Below, piece after piece: positions 1-15,000 of a DNA stretch of 64,000 bases. A model generated the notes under the pieces. That model saw nothing but the letters and a program-made list of their open reading frames with translations. It made no database searches and had not been told where the DNA came from. The position numbers and the translations under genes are program-made. Source of the stretch: Patella vulgata. Its lineage: Eukaryota; Mollusca; Gastropoda; Patellidae. The stretch is from positions 27,422,890 to 27,486,889 of the forward strand of contig NC_065882.2 of the NCBI RefSeq assembly GCF_932274485.2, given 5' to 3'. Numbering within the stretch: the first letter of the stretch is position 1; the number at the start of each line of letters is the position of its first letter.

Positions 1-3000
1 CTTACAGTGCTTCTAGGTGTAGCACCATACGTCTGATCAACTGTACCCCAGTTACTACCTGACTGATTCATTACTTTACGAGATAGATTACCAGACATAG
101 CAAATGGATGAGATTCACTGGCAAACGACATTCCAGACATTTGCATCTAGAAAATAAAATTGAAATGAACTATTAAATAATAATTAAGTTTTTGCAATTT
201 TTCTTGGTTAGTTTTGAAAATTTAACAAAACAAAAATAGTGCGACAATGATAATACCTTTCTAGTTTAGATTCTTAGTTTCTAGAAGTTTATAAATTTTA
301 TAGATGTGTTAAAGTTAGAAGTAAATAAAAAACCTAATTTCTTTATTACTTAGAGTTACAGAATCTAATTTCTTTATTACTTACAGTTACAGAGTCTAAT
401 TTCTTTAAGACTTTTTGATAACGATTAGCTTCTTGGGCAGCAAACTGGTCTTTAGTTAGAACATGGGAAGACTTAGGTTGTTCTGTAGGTGTTGGAGAAC
501 TGCTGATAAAATAACATACATTGTAAACATGTATCCAATTATACAAAGTTAACAAAAATTCAACAAGGTTCTGACTTATCAAAGATATCAAACTAGCAAG
601 AATTTGTTTTGGATCAAATTCTGATAAATAGCCTGTGATTATTAATCTGAGGATTTTTCCTGCTCTTAAAACAATAAATTGATAATTTATATATATTTAT
701 ATTGCCTCGGACAACTTGGGAGTTTGTTTTTTTTGTTTTTTTTGTATGGAATTTTTAAATTTAGTTGTATTGCAATTGGTGGTGATTTTTCTGATTGTAT
801 TATGTTATAAAACAGTATTACCTAGATCTACCTGGTGTACCTATTGTTCTAGGTGTGTTAACTAAAATATCTTCAGGTGTTCCTGTCTCCTTTATTCTAG
901 GTGATATGCCAACATCAACATGTGCCACTAGAAATGAATTATTTCAAAAATCAAACTCACACTTTTATTTTAAGACTGTGACACATTTGTATTCACTGAC
1001 ATTTACTGTGGATGTAGTGGTGTAGTTTGGGCTGGGCTTACTTTTTTTTTGACTGGTAAAGACCCCCAAGTTTTAATGCTTCTCTGATATTTAATATGAA
1101 ATATCAAACAAAATTTAAGTTAACAATGTAATACAGCTGTACAGTCTATATACAATTAAAGATACATTATGTGAGATTTAGATAAAGTGCTAGCCATTCT
1201 TGCTATTATACTAATTATAGTTCGAAAATAGATAATGTAAAATGAATAATTTGAAAATTTCATTCAAATTACTCTATTTCGAGCGAAGATATTAGCCTTT
1301 GAAGGTTTGACAAGACGTGTGCAATAATTTCAACCACCGTACTGGTTGTTCGAAGCTAAGTCTCGCTCCTCCATTTTTTGCTTAAATCAAAATATGGCTG
1401 AACTGTTCTAATCTATTTAATATCGGAGAAATCCGATGCCATCGAGAGTTGATTATGGCCTGGATAAGTTAATTAATGTCTAATTAATAATTTAGAAAAC
1501 ATTTCAGGCCTAAATAAAAACCTGCAATAGGCAGATTTAGCTCTTGGATAATGTATGTTTAAACTACAACTAAAATTGTGTATTGACAATATTACATATA
1601 GGCTAAAAAAATGTCATTTAATGTTCACCAATACTGTTTAGAGTCATAGCAGCTTCAGCTGTATACTGAAACAGCTATATAGATCTCAATAAAATCAGTT
1701 TGATAAAGTTATAAAACTTACCATTACTATAACTTACCATGAGGATTATAGTCATACAATAATACTGGTTGATTTTCACCAAATGAACTAACAGCTATAA
1801 TATGATCTCGAGGATGATAATCTATATCTGTTACTGGTTGTTGAAAATTTAACTCACTATATTTAGCTACCTGGTCGCCTGATTATAATATAAATAATAT
1901 TAGATACATACAAATGAGAGCATTTAGTGATCCGACTGGCTATATTGCGCTAAACATATGATGAGACAAACTAAATTATATATCACAAAAAAATATTCAT
2001 ACGCAGATCTAAAGACAAATATGAAATATATGTCAGTACTCACGCAAATATATGACCATGAACATTTTTTCAAGACTGTTCAAAGCGATTTTTTAGAATT
2101 TGTTACAATAAATACTATTTATATTTTAAGAAATATTTAATATTCATAATTTAAATTTACGGTAATCATCCAAAATTAAAAAATAAACAACAATAAAGAA
2201 AAATATATTGATTTGAAAAATTATATTTCTTGAAATCTGAAAATGGTGCAAAAACTTAAAATTTTTAACATTTACTAAAAAAAAAACTGGGTTTGACGGA
2301 TGCAAATATTATACCTGAGTCTGTGTTCCAAACATAAGCAAAATTATCTTCACTACCAGCAAATACAAAACTACCACAAGGAGATATGGTACTTCGTAAT
2401 TTCTCGCGAAAATTTAATGAACCAATGTAATTCTGCATAATTCTTTGTCTATAAAACAAGAGATAAAATAATTATTTAATAAAATATACTTCTAATTATT
2501 TAGCATTTACAATGATTGTCTCAAATGCTGAAACCTTCAAGACTTTTATTTTTACATTTTCCACTCAAATTAATAACTATATTGCACCGTTGGGATTTTA
2601 TATTTTTTCTAGTTTGAGTTCAACCCAAAGTTAAACCGTCTTATGGTTTCTGCAAGCAAAATAAACAACAAAATCAGGTTATCCAATTCTGTCAAATAAT
2701 TAAGAACTAGACAAATCTAATGGATTAAAATCGAATGTGAGGAGCTATATTTGCCTTTATCCTATGAATATTTAATGGTTTCCACATGATCGAAAAGGAA
2801 CAAAATAGAGGGATTACTTACACTCTTAAATCAAACATTCTGATAATATTATCTCTACAGTGTACCAATAATCGCCTTCCACTGGGATGCATTTTAATAA
2901 AATTAATAGGAATATCCTGAAAATACATTGACATTTAATATAAACAGCCAGGGCTCATGCTGTCGGTCGCCAAAGTCACAATTTGCGATAAAAATATGAA

Positions 3001-6000
3001 AATGGTGATTAAAATTTGATTATGGCGATAGTTTTGGCGGAAAAGTTTTAGGGTACTGGCGATTCTTTTTGAGAACTGGCGACAAAAATCTTAAAATTCT
3101 AGTCGTATATATACTGGATTGACCATTATATTGAGCGTCAATCACACTCACGTGGCGTCGATGGCATACTATAAATTAATCACCTCGCTGATAATCCGGA
3201 TCATGCCAATGAGTAATACTAACCATTTGTCATGGATTAATGATTACTTGATTGATTATTGCCAATGATACATATAAAGCCTGTTTCAAGTCATTATTTA
3301 CTCCTAATAATTAATCCAAGAGGTGATAATTTAATGTGTCGTTTCGTCTTAAATGGGAATAATCAAAATGGCCGACAATCCTTATCGAAGAGAATTCAAT
3401 ATTTTGATAGTTGAATTCCGTTTAATGTGGCTTCATACAGCATGCAAAATATACAAGCATGCCTAATCGGATATTATTATTTCGAATTATATTATAACCA
3501 TTGGTCGGATACGTAAGAACGACTCGAATAGCGACAATTTTCGAGTGAGAAAACAGTCTGTCATGTGTTTCATTACGGCCGCCAAAATGCTCCAAGTGAA
3601 CGAACGACAAGCCTGATTGTAAGCATCTTTTACAAATGAAATTGAAATTTGTATAATTCTATCAGTATTCAGATACCGTCACGGTACCTGAAAATAACAA
3701 TAGGCCTAGTGTACACGTAAAACATAAATTTATAGAAAATTGACAATCCTTGGATGAGATTTGACGTGTAAATACGGTGTGCGAAAAGATTAAAGTCCCC
3801 AAAAATAGAGTAAATCATCTTAAAACTGGGCTAATGTTTTATGTAACGATTTTGTAAGGTGTTGCATATTAATGTATACAGGGTTATGAAATAAAATTGT
3901 TACATGTTATCACACATTTTTGGCAGATAATTAGTTGGCGGAAAAAAAATATGAACATTTTTTTATGTAAAAATTATTATTCATTTTGGCGGAAAAATAT
4001 TGAAAGCCAGTGTGAGCCCTGTAAACAGCTGAATGCCTCCATAGAGTCATCCAAGGGGTATTCATGTATTCAAATTATCTGCCCTTGATATCGTAGCTTG
4101 ATTTTATGAACCAATCAAAAACAGTTTATTAGCCTCATTGCTTACGTTCACAACAATATGGCAGCTTGTTTGTTGCAAACAAGATTAGAGTTACTTTCCT
4201 TGGCCAACTTCATTTGTATTTAACGATTTTTTTGATTGGTCGATAAAAATAGCATGTCTCCCCCCATGGACGAACCCAGGGGTTAGTGGAGTGGAACGAA
4301 ATGACACCACTGGGGATACCAACGATGCCATAGAGTAAATAAGAACCTGATAAGGGATATGATCAAATAACTGGGATATTATTCTATGACTATCTGTTGT
4401 TTCCAGTTCTATTATTGCCTCTTAAATAACAATCTGTGAAATTCTGAACATTTGGAAGAGAGTGGTTTTAGAATAATCTGAAATTATTCCTATTCAAGTT
4501 GAGAAAAGTACTTAGCTTACTCAAATACAGATTAATAAACCAAAGATAATTCTACTATGTTCACATAAGTATTTCCTGTAAATAAATTCCTGTCTTGTAT
4601 TTTCTTTAGTAAGAAAATAATTTAGGTAATATAACTACCCAAACATTCAATGGAATGAGTATTTGAGTACTGTAAACTTTACCAGCAGCTGCCAGGCAAG
4701 ATATGCCCACATTTTTCAAGAGATGGACAGAGAACAAGCTAAAAACAAAAGCGATTTTTTTGTACAATCAGGGGCCATAATCCAGAAAGTTATAGTCTGA
4801 AATGCACAAATATCAAAAGGGACTTGAGATCTTTGGGATATAAAGATATCATCAAAATTGGATAAAAATTGTGACCTCTAGAGGGTCCACAACATTCGTA
4901 TTACATACTTTTAAACAATCTGCGTACAAAGAGCGACCATTTTGTCGGGCAGTTTCATTTCGATTTTCCCAAAATTCAAATTAAACTTTCCTTCAACAAT
5001 CAGGGGCCATAATCCAGGAAATTCAGATATGAGCGATTATCAAAAGAAACCAAGATCTTATTTAGTGTGTAACAGTGATATATTCACACATATTTTTTTA
5101 AATCGGATAAAAATTTTGATCTCTAGAGGGACCACAAGCTAAAAACACAATTTTTTGTACAATCAAGGGCCATAATTGAGGAAGTTACGATCTGATAGGC
5201 GCGAATATCGAAAGGAACCAAGATCTTTGGATTATAAACATGCATTTCAAGTTTCATCAAAATCGGATCAAAATTGTGACCTCTAGCGGGTCCACAACCT
5301 TGATATAGTTTTAGTCCGATGTTCACGAAATTCAAAATCAACCGACATTATGGAGTAACGGTGATATATTCAAACGTTTTTTTAAATCGGATAATAATTG
5401 TGACCGCTAGAGGGACCACAAGCTAAAAACACGATATTTTGTACATTCGGGGGCCATAATTCAGGAAGTTAAGATCTGATATGCGTGAATATCGCAAGGA
5501 ACCGAGATCTTTGGGATATAAACATGCATTTCAAGATTGATAAAAATCGGATCAAAATTGTGACCTCTAGAGGATCCACAGCCTTGATATACCATATATT
5601 GACACTATTTGCGTACACAAACATAATATGTCTACATGAAAATATAGGCGTATAAAAACCAAAAAAAACAGGATGCAGTATATCAATTTGTATTGTTTCA
5701 ACTAAATATGAATTGAAGACATTAGAAGACTGGTATTCTATTACTATATACTCTTTGTACATCAGATCAGCAACATTCTCCTTTTTTAAAAGAAACAGCA
5801 GGATGATCTTTGTCCTCAAAGGCAAGGAATTGGCTAAATACAATTGCATGACAGCAATTACGTAATTTCACAAACGGTACATTGTATTATCTCAGAATTA
5901 ATACAGTGAAATCAGTAAGTAATAATTCCAAAACTAACCTTCAATTCAGGATCTTTAATTTCTTGATATTTTGTCCAATCTGTTACGAAGGCTACAAAAT

Positions 6001-9000
6001 AAATACAAGATGTATTTATATAATTCTTTTTATTCTGAAAGACCAGGGATCATGTCAAAACCTGGGTCAAAAATATATGGTTGACAAAACAAAATAGCAA
6101 AACATTATTTGTTAATAACAATAAATACAATCTAGATTGAAATTAGATTTATGGTTGATTAAGAATGACTGTGGATCACATGCTCAAATTCCATCTTTGC
6201 ATTGCAAAAAGCCAAATTGTGCTACGATGCCTTCTGCTGGGAATAATTATTGTAGACTGTGCATACTGTATAATCAATGTGACTATTGTTTATGGTTAAA
6301 TTTACTGTTACATTTATATAATGTTAAATACTTATATATTCAGGAAAAAAGTGGCACCACATTTGCAAAATATCAAATAAAACAACAAGTTTGTTCTTTT
6401 TATAAGGTGTGTTGGTATCAATTCAACAGGCAATGTTATTATTAGTAATATATAATACATATATTTATTTGTGTCCAAATTCAACTGTAAGTGTACATAT
6501 ATATTTAATTAATACCTGTTCCAAGTTGTTCTGAAATAATCATAGGTTGTTAAAAACAAATAACGAGAAAAAATACATAGGAAATGCAATAGACATTGAA
6601 AAAAGAAAGATAGGAGTTAAACATAATATATCTAAACACACAGATCCGTACATCCAGTGTTGCACCCTCCATGCCCCACAATAATTTGCAATAGGTCCAA
6701 TTTCAAGCATTTCCAGCCTTAACATCAACCAAAAAAAACCCCTAGAACATTTTCATGGGCTTTACCCCTTAACCGTTCTACCTAAGACCCCCAGCTACCT
6801 TTCTCACAACCTGCAGTTCTCCAGTACCTAGTAAACTCAATATCCCAACCCCAATCTACTTCATCTGTCTACGGCCCTGATCTCAACAAAAACATAAATG
6901 TAAGAAATTCTGACTTATATCAAATTCAAAACAACCTTGGACGCCCTTAATTACAGAAAACTCAAGCTCCGACCGACTTGACAGTTTGGCCTCAAAATTT
7001 TCACAATCTGAATCTACCTTAAACTTTACCGTCAAATTACAATTTTTTTGTTCACCTTCTGGAACAACCTCTGAAGGGTTAATGCCTCTCTAACTAGGAA
7101 GAACTAGTAAAGATATGGGTTGAAAAGATATTAAAGATTAAAAAAAATCTGATTTTTATTTCTTCTTTCTTAAAAGTATTTATGAATGAAAAGTTTACCT
7201 CGTCTTGATTGTTGTTCTGTAGTATAAACATTCCATACTAATATAAGACCTGTACTATCAGCTGAATATAACTTATCTCCTTCTTCATCAAAACAAACAG
7301 AATTAACATGACCATGATGATCTTCTATCTCTTGTTTAAGCTATAAATAGTATTTACATGTCCACAATGATGGTTTTAACCATTAAGAACCACATATATA
7401 AAGATAGGTTGCCCGGCAACAAAACATACGCCCAGAGCAGCTAAATCGTCCGAGCGGTCAACCAGAGGTGCAGCATATTTATTCTTTTGTAGGTAATTGG
7501 GGGCATTTACAAGACAATTTCATACAGATCAGATTATAATTTTCGTTGTTTTAGGGTTCACAAGGTTCTACAAACTGAAACAAGGGCATTTACTCTGGAA
7601 GTAAGTTCCAGAAATTGTTGAAATTTGACAGGCTTTTTCGTTTTACTAATCTAAATAATGCATACAAATTTTATACAGATCGGATGATAACTTTTGACAT
7701 TCGAACGTTCACAAAGTAAAACAAGAGCCATAAATCTGGAAGTAATTGATGGAAATTGCTGAAATTAAATAGACTTATTTGTTTCACTAATCTAAATGAT
7801 GCATATAAATTTCATACAGATCGAATGATAACATTTGTCGGTCGAGCATTGATAAGGTTGAACAAAGTGAGACAAGGCCATAACTCTCGACGTAATAAAT
7901 GGAAATTGCTGAAATTGAATAGGCTTCTTTGTTTCACTAATTTAAAAAATGCATATAACTTTTACAAAGATGGGATGATAACTATTCAATAGGATTATTT
8001 TTTTTACTCATTTAAATGGCACATATAAATTTCATACAGATTGTCAGATAACTTTTGATGTTAAGAGTGTTCACAAGGTGCAACAAAGTGAAACAAGCGC
8101 CATAACTCTAGAAGTAATTACCAGAAATTGCTGAAATTCATTAGGCTTCTTTGTTTCACTAACTTCAATTATGCGTACAAATTTCACAAAGATCGGATAA
8201 TAACTTTTGACGTTTGAGCGTTCACAAGGTTCAAGAAGTGAAACAAGGGCCATAACTCTAGATGTAATTACCGGAAATTGCTGAAATTCAATAGGATTCT
8301 TCTTTTTACTAATTTAAATGACGCATATAAATTTCATACAGATCGGTAGATAACTTTTGATCTTAGTAGAGCGTTCACAAGGTGCAAAGTGAAACAAGGG
8401 ACATAACTCTAGAAGTAATTAACAGAAATTATTTAAATTAAATAGGTTTCTTCATCTCACTAATGTAAACAACATATATCAATTTTAAAACAATCGGATC
8501 ATAACTTTTGGCGTTAGGGCGTTCACAAGTAATTGTGGACGACGGACGGGGCGACGGCAATATATACGTCCTCATTTCCCTGTGGGCATATAAAAATCAC
8601 CTCAGCTGGTTACATTTTGATTTGATCGGTGCCATGCCATACAATACAATATTCTTTGTACGATTAAGCTTAATATCTAATTTTAATTTAATTCAATTTT
8701 TACTTACATAAGCATCTTCGTCTTCTCCTTCTACATCCCACACCCTAATAACCTGATCAAATGCTCCACTAACTATTATACCATCAATACGAGGGTGAAA
8801 CTGAGCAGTATAAACAAATGATGGATGAGGTAAAACTTTGTCAGCATCTTCTCCAAATTTATCCAAATACCATACTCTGGAATCAAAATCTATTTTAATT
8901 GTAATATAGTAATACATAGAGCTAATTGTCTTCCCATATAGTTTACTACATGTATAAGCATATTGAGACAAGTCATTTTTCTTGAGACGGACTACAAGAG

Positions 9001-12000
9001 ACTAAAAGATGAGCGGACCACATGACACTAAAAGATGAGAGAACCACATGAGACATGAGAGAGCATATGAAAATAAAACATGATAGGACCACACAAGTCT
9101 AAAACATGAAAGGACCACACGAGATATGAGAGGGCATATGTGAATAAAACATGAGAGAACCACATTGGTCTAAGACATAAGAGGGCATATGTGAACAAAA
9201 CATGTGAGGATCATATAATAATTTAATCATTTAAAGAATTAGGGGTGGGGGGCATTCAATACGTGATGTCAAAATACATGATCTGTCAAAGTACAGGTAA
9301 GATGGAGAAATGAAATGCCAAGAATGAATGAATGGAATTCAACTATAATAATAATAATTTGGACCTGTGTCACAAAGTCATCATGTATAAAAATTGATCA
9401 AATGTGAATAAATTTGTTAATGAAATCTGTTAACGTAACCGATATTTCAATTTGCGTAACCAGGAAATCGGTCGCGTGTTTTTGAGCTGGCGTGACCTCA
9501 CGTATATTGCTATCGTTCGCGTGAAATTTCATGCACTGCCTATGCGACTAAATCATGAAAGGACCACATGAGTATACACATGAGAGAACCACACAAGACA
9601 TGAGAGAGCATATGCGACTAACACATGAAAGGACCACACATACATGAGACCAATATTTGAGAGGTATCACAATATCATATGAGACTGGTATCACAATATC
9701 ATATGAAACTAATTTTTGAGAGGAACACTTGCGACTAATATTTGTTAGATGGACAACATGAAACTAAAACTTAAATGGGACCACCTGAAATTATTCTTTA
9801 ACAGGGATCACGTGATCATCAGCCAGGCTGGCTTGCAGGTGAAGAACAATGATATATATAAATTCTATTACCTGTCAGAGAACAACTTATTTTGTCAATT
9901 TATCTCAATTTTCGTACTGACCTGACTGTACCATCATTAGAAGCTGATAAAAGTTGTGTATCTCTTTTAGACCAACATAAATCATATAATATTCCAAAAT
10001 GACCTGAAAATTCTCCACGTAGTTCTCCAGATGGTATCTACAAATAAAATAGATTAAGTTAAATGTATAAGGACATTTTCAATCCTTTAAAGCATTTAAA
10101 CTTACATTAGTACAGAATTAATTCCATGTAGTAATTTGTAAATAATATATTACAATATACCGCAAAATCAACATGCCACATGTATGTTTATAATTATATT
10201 GTACAATTAATTAAAATAAAACTTACCGCATAAACTAGAATAGGATAAGAATCCTTGTCTTTACAACCACAAGCTAAACTCCTATAATAAATACAATACA
10301 CTCCCTAAATTATTTAATATAGAGAATCTATGTTCTCTTGAGTCCTATCTGTCATGATGTTTGCTTGATAAACATTGTTTTATGCTGTTCAATTATTTAA
10401 TTTGATCAGATAGATCATGGCTCACTACATTTTTAAGAAAGGTAAAGAAAACATGAATATATTACCTTCCATCATGCGAGAACTTTAATACAAAACAACC
10501 TTTACGACCAGCTGGTAATGTCAACATTAAAGAATTAGGTATTCGACATGTCTGACCATGTAATCTACTCCATGATGTCATAGGTCGTTTTACTTCCTCT
10601 CTAAACAAACAAATACACAGTTTTGTAAATATAAAAGATAGGTTGCCAGGCAACAAAACATACGCCCACAGCAGCTAAATCGTCCGAGCGGTCGTCAAGG
10701 GTTGTCGCATATTTATTCCTTTGTACGTAATTGGGGGCCTTTACAAGACAGTTCTATACAGATCAGATTATAAATTTTGTCGTTTGAGGGTTTACAAGGT
10801 TCTACAAACTGAAACAAGGGTCTCAACTCTGGAAGTAATCTACAGAAATTGTTGAAATTTCACAGGCTTGTTCGTTTTACTAATTTAAATAATGCATATA
10901 AATTTCATACAGATCACATGATCACTTTTGTCATTCAAACGTTCACAATCGCTATAACTCTAGAAATTATTGACGGAAATTGCTGAAATTCAATAGACCT
11001 GTTTCACAAATTTAAATGATGCATATAAATTTCATACATATTGAATGATAACTATCACCAATCGAGCATTAACAAGGTTTAACAAAGTGAAACAAGGGCA
11101 ATAACTCTAGAAGTAATTATTGTAAATTGCTGAAATTCAATAGGCTTTTTGGTTTCACTAATTTAAATCATGCATATAAATTTCACAAAGATCGGGTGAT
11201 AACTTTTTGCGTTAGAGCATTCACAAGGATCAATAAAGTGAAACAAGGGCCATAACACTACACGTAATAAACAGAAATTGCTGAAATTCAATAGGATTCT
11301 CCGTTACACTAATCTAAATAATGCATATAAATTTCACATAGATCGAATGATAACTTTTTGCGTTGGAGCGTTCACAAGGTTCAATAAAGTGAAACAAGGG
11401 GCATAACTCTAGACGTAATAAACGGAAATTGCTGAAATTCAACAGGCTTCTTCGTTTCACCAATTTAAATAATGCATGTAAATTTCAGAAAGATCGGATG
11501 ATAACTTTTGGAGTTTGAGCGTTCACAAGGTTCAATAAAGGGAAACAAGGGACATAACTCTAGACGTAATAAACGGAAATTGCTGAAATTCAATAGGATT
11601 CTTCGTCTCACTAATTTAAATAATGCATATAATTTTCAGAAAGATCAAATAACTTTTGACGTTAGAGCATTCACAAGGATCAATAAAGTAAAACAAGGGC
11701 CATAACTCTAGACGTAATCAACGGGAATTGCTGAAATTCAATAGGCTTCTTCGTTTCAGTAACCTAAATAAGGCATATAAATTTCAGAAAGATCGGATAA
11801 CTTTTGACGTGAGAGCGTTCACAGGATTCAACAAAGAGAAACAAGGGCTATAACTCTAGACGTAATTAAGAGAAATTGCTGGAATTCAATAGACTTCTTC
11901 ATTTCACTAATTTAAAGGAAGCACATAAATTTCATACAGATCGGATGATAATTTTTGACGTTAGATTGTTCACAAGGTGCAATAAAGTGAAACAAGGGTC

Positions 12001-15000
12001 ATAACTCTAGACGTAATAAACGGAAATTGCTGAAATTCAATAGGCTTCTTCCTTTCACTAATTTAAATAATGCATGGAATTTTCAGAAAGATCGGATGAT
12101 AACTTTTGGAGTTAGAGCGTTCACAAGGTTCAATAAAGTGAAACAAGGGCCATAACTCTAGACGTAATAAACAGAAATTGTTGAAATTCAATAGGCTTTT
12201 TCGTTTCACTAACTTAGATATTGCATATAAATTTCACAATGATCATATGTTAACTTTTGGCATTAGAGCGTTCACAAGGTTCAACAAAGTGAAACAAGGG
12301 CCATAACTCTAGACGTAATAAACAGAAATTATTGAAATTAAATAGGCTTCTTCATCTCACTAATGTAAACAACATATATCAATTTTAAAACAATTGGATG
12401 ATAACTTTTGGCATTAGGGCGTTCACAAGAAATTGTGGACGATGGACGGACAGACGGACCGACGGCAATAGAAAATTCATCTTAAAAAATATTTCGACAG
12501 TCTTGATCCTAAATGCATAACCATTGATTGAATAACATATCCAGTCTATCCTGAAAACTATAATTGATACCAAATACTAGAGATCAATGATATCTGCTAT
12601 TTTCAACATTGCGATATTTCAGTATTCATATTGCGATATAACTATATATTGTGGCGATATGCAACATGTTTGTTTGAGAAATAATTGTGCATAGCATTTC
12701 TTTTTGTTTTTCCCAGATGACAGATTGATATACAAATGTAAACAGGGGTACAGAGGGTCACTTTAGTCCCTACATGTCAGATTTCATCTGGAAATATATA
12801 AGAAACAAGTCTTACCCAGAATAGTAATAACAAAAGTTTAATCCAAGAATTTAAAGAAAGCCTTCTATTTTTGATACTCTACTCATTAACAGTAAAATTA
12901 TCTTTGATGGTTTCAACTTTGTTTACATGTGGTGTATTTTGTAGCGTGATGAATTTTGAGGTGTTGAAAAGGTTTGCCGTATTCTCTCCTTTAGCTCCAA
13001 CTGGTCACAAACAAAATCGACAGAAAATAATCGTCTGCTGTTTATTGGATTTGTCGTACTCAAAATACAAGCAAACATGGCTGGTAAGTGAATTGGTATT
13101 GAGGTAACGGGTTGGGATCAGGTTGAGTTGAAACTGATGTATTGACCCATTTCGTGAACTTTGTTTTGTTCATCTAAAGAAGTCATTGTATTTTCTGAAG
13201 AACATCTAAAGCTTTACGGGTTATTTACCAGCATATTATTAGTTTTTGCTTTGGCTGACTGTATCTTCGAATAACAAGGCTTATTTTTGCTAACAAGTAC
13301 TTCTAAGAAAAAATTAATTTGCATTGTATCTATAATTTTAAGTTTGAAGGATTTAGTGCTTTTCTTTCTAATTAGATACGTATTTTGGGAACATAAATTA
13401 TGAAAAGCAATAATAATTTCCGCTTTCGTGGTGCCATACTAAATTTTGGTAAGCATAAAGGGTAACACTTCATTTTCAACACAGTAAGATCCTTCAAAGG
13501 CAATTTTAGTGATCATAATGCAGCTATTTTTTTTTTACATGACGATATATTCGTTACTAGAATTTTCATACTGGTTATGAAGTATCACCCATCGCTACCA
13601 AATACATCATATCTTTTGAGTCAATGGGAAAACTGACAAATTTGACCATTATGTATAAGATTTAAATCATGATGCATGGACGTGAACTGATGTTAAAATA
13701 ATGCACATGTAGGCCTAAAGCAGGGATCTTAATTAGCTGGGGTTTTTTGTCGGCTTTAGCCGCTTGAAGTTCAATCAAGCTGATTGGTAAAACAATGAAC
13801 TGGCCACTATGGTATCATAAATCAATCTACTTTCGGCTAAATTACAACGCTTGTCGGTTAAAATAACAGTCATACCTTAGTGAAAATCGGCCATGTAGTT
13901 CATAATCCGAGTAATTAGCACAAGTAACCGTAATTTTGATAATCGGCCGGTAACAAAACAAGCTTGCTGATTATTCATATCATAACAGCCATGCGGCAAT
14001 CGAAGGATGACAATCTCGGTATGGACTGTGCATCTATCGCGTGCATTCGCCACTTTGTATGAATTTCAGGTGTACCAGTAGATATTAAAATAATAATTGG
14101 ATCATAATTTAATGGTTTCACTGACCAGTTGTTAGTTAAATTTAAATATTAGTTGAATATAATCCTCAGATAGAACACCGATTACACCGAGAAACAGTCA
14201 TTAATAATATATTATGATTCTCCAATGCCAAATTCCCGATGACATGTGATATCAATTGGAATTAGGTCAGTAAACCAGCGATGCTAGTTTTCGTTTTAAA
14301 TAGCGTTTACCGTTATGATTTTTTATTTTATACATATGCTGTCAGAGGCTTATTTTTAAAAAAAATATTGTCGTTATTATCATTGAATGCTATATGGAAT
14401 TAGTCGTATGGAATTTAACTTTAAAGCCATTTCAATTATGCTTGTCACGTGATCACTGTGCCGTGTGTCTATCATGGACCAATGAATAAAAACATTAGAT
14501 GGAGAGTTATTGTGTTCCAAAGTCTCGGCCAATCAAATTGCTTATCGCTCTGCTTACCATGAGCAGAAATTGTTCATTATCGAACTTAGTCAAGCTAATG
14601 ATGTAATGAAACTATACACCCAGTTTCATCACTCTTACTTAATTAGAACTAAAGTTATCGTTTCCCAAAGCATCAACCAATTAAATTGCTTATCACTGCT
14701 TACCCTAAGCAGAAAATTCTCATCTTCTAACTCCAAACTCCATCAAGGCATTTACCTAATAAACACCTACACCAAGTGTGAACATTCTAGCTCAATTAGA
14801 ATGAGAGTTATTGTGTTCCAAAGTCTCGACCAATCAAATTGCTTATCGCTCTGCTTACCCTGAGCAGAAAATGTTCATTATTGAACTAGTCAAGGTATTG
14901 AATAAAACCATACACCAAACTTCATCACTCTCACTTAATTAGAACTAAAGTTATCATGTCCCAAAGCATCAACCAATCAAATTGCTTATCTCTGCTTACG

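Noticed and set aside
5469-5849. 126-residue open frame on the minus strand
   Set aside because: It starts inside a B array and runs into AT-rich intron; no similarity.
10636-12475. CRISPR-like regular array
   Set aside because: Units are about 150 bp and diverged along their whole length, with no short repeat/unique spacer pattern; the genome is eukaryotic.
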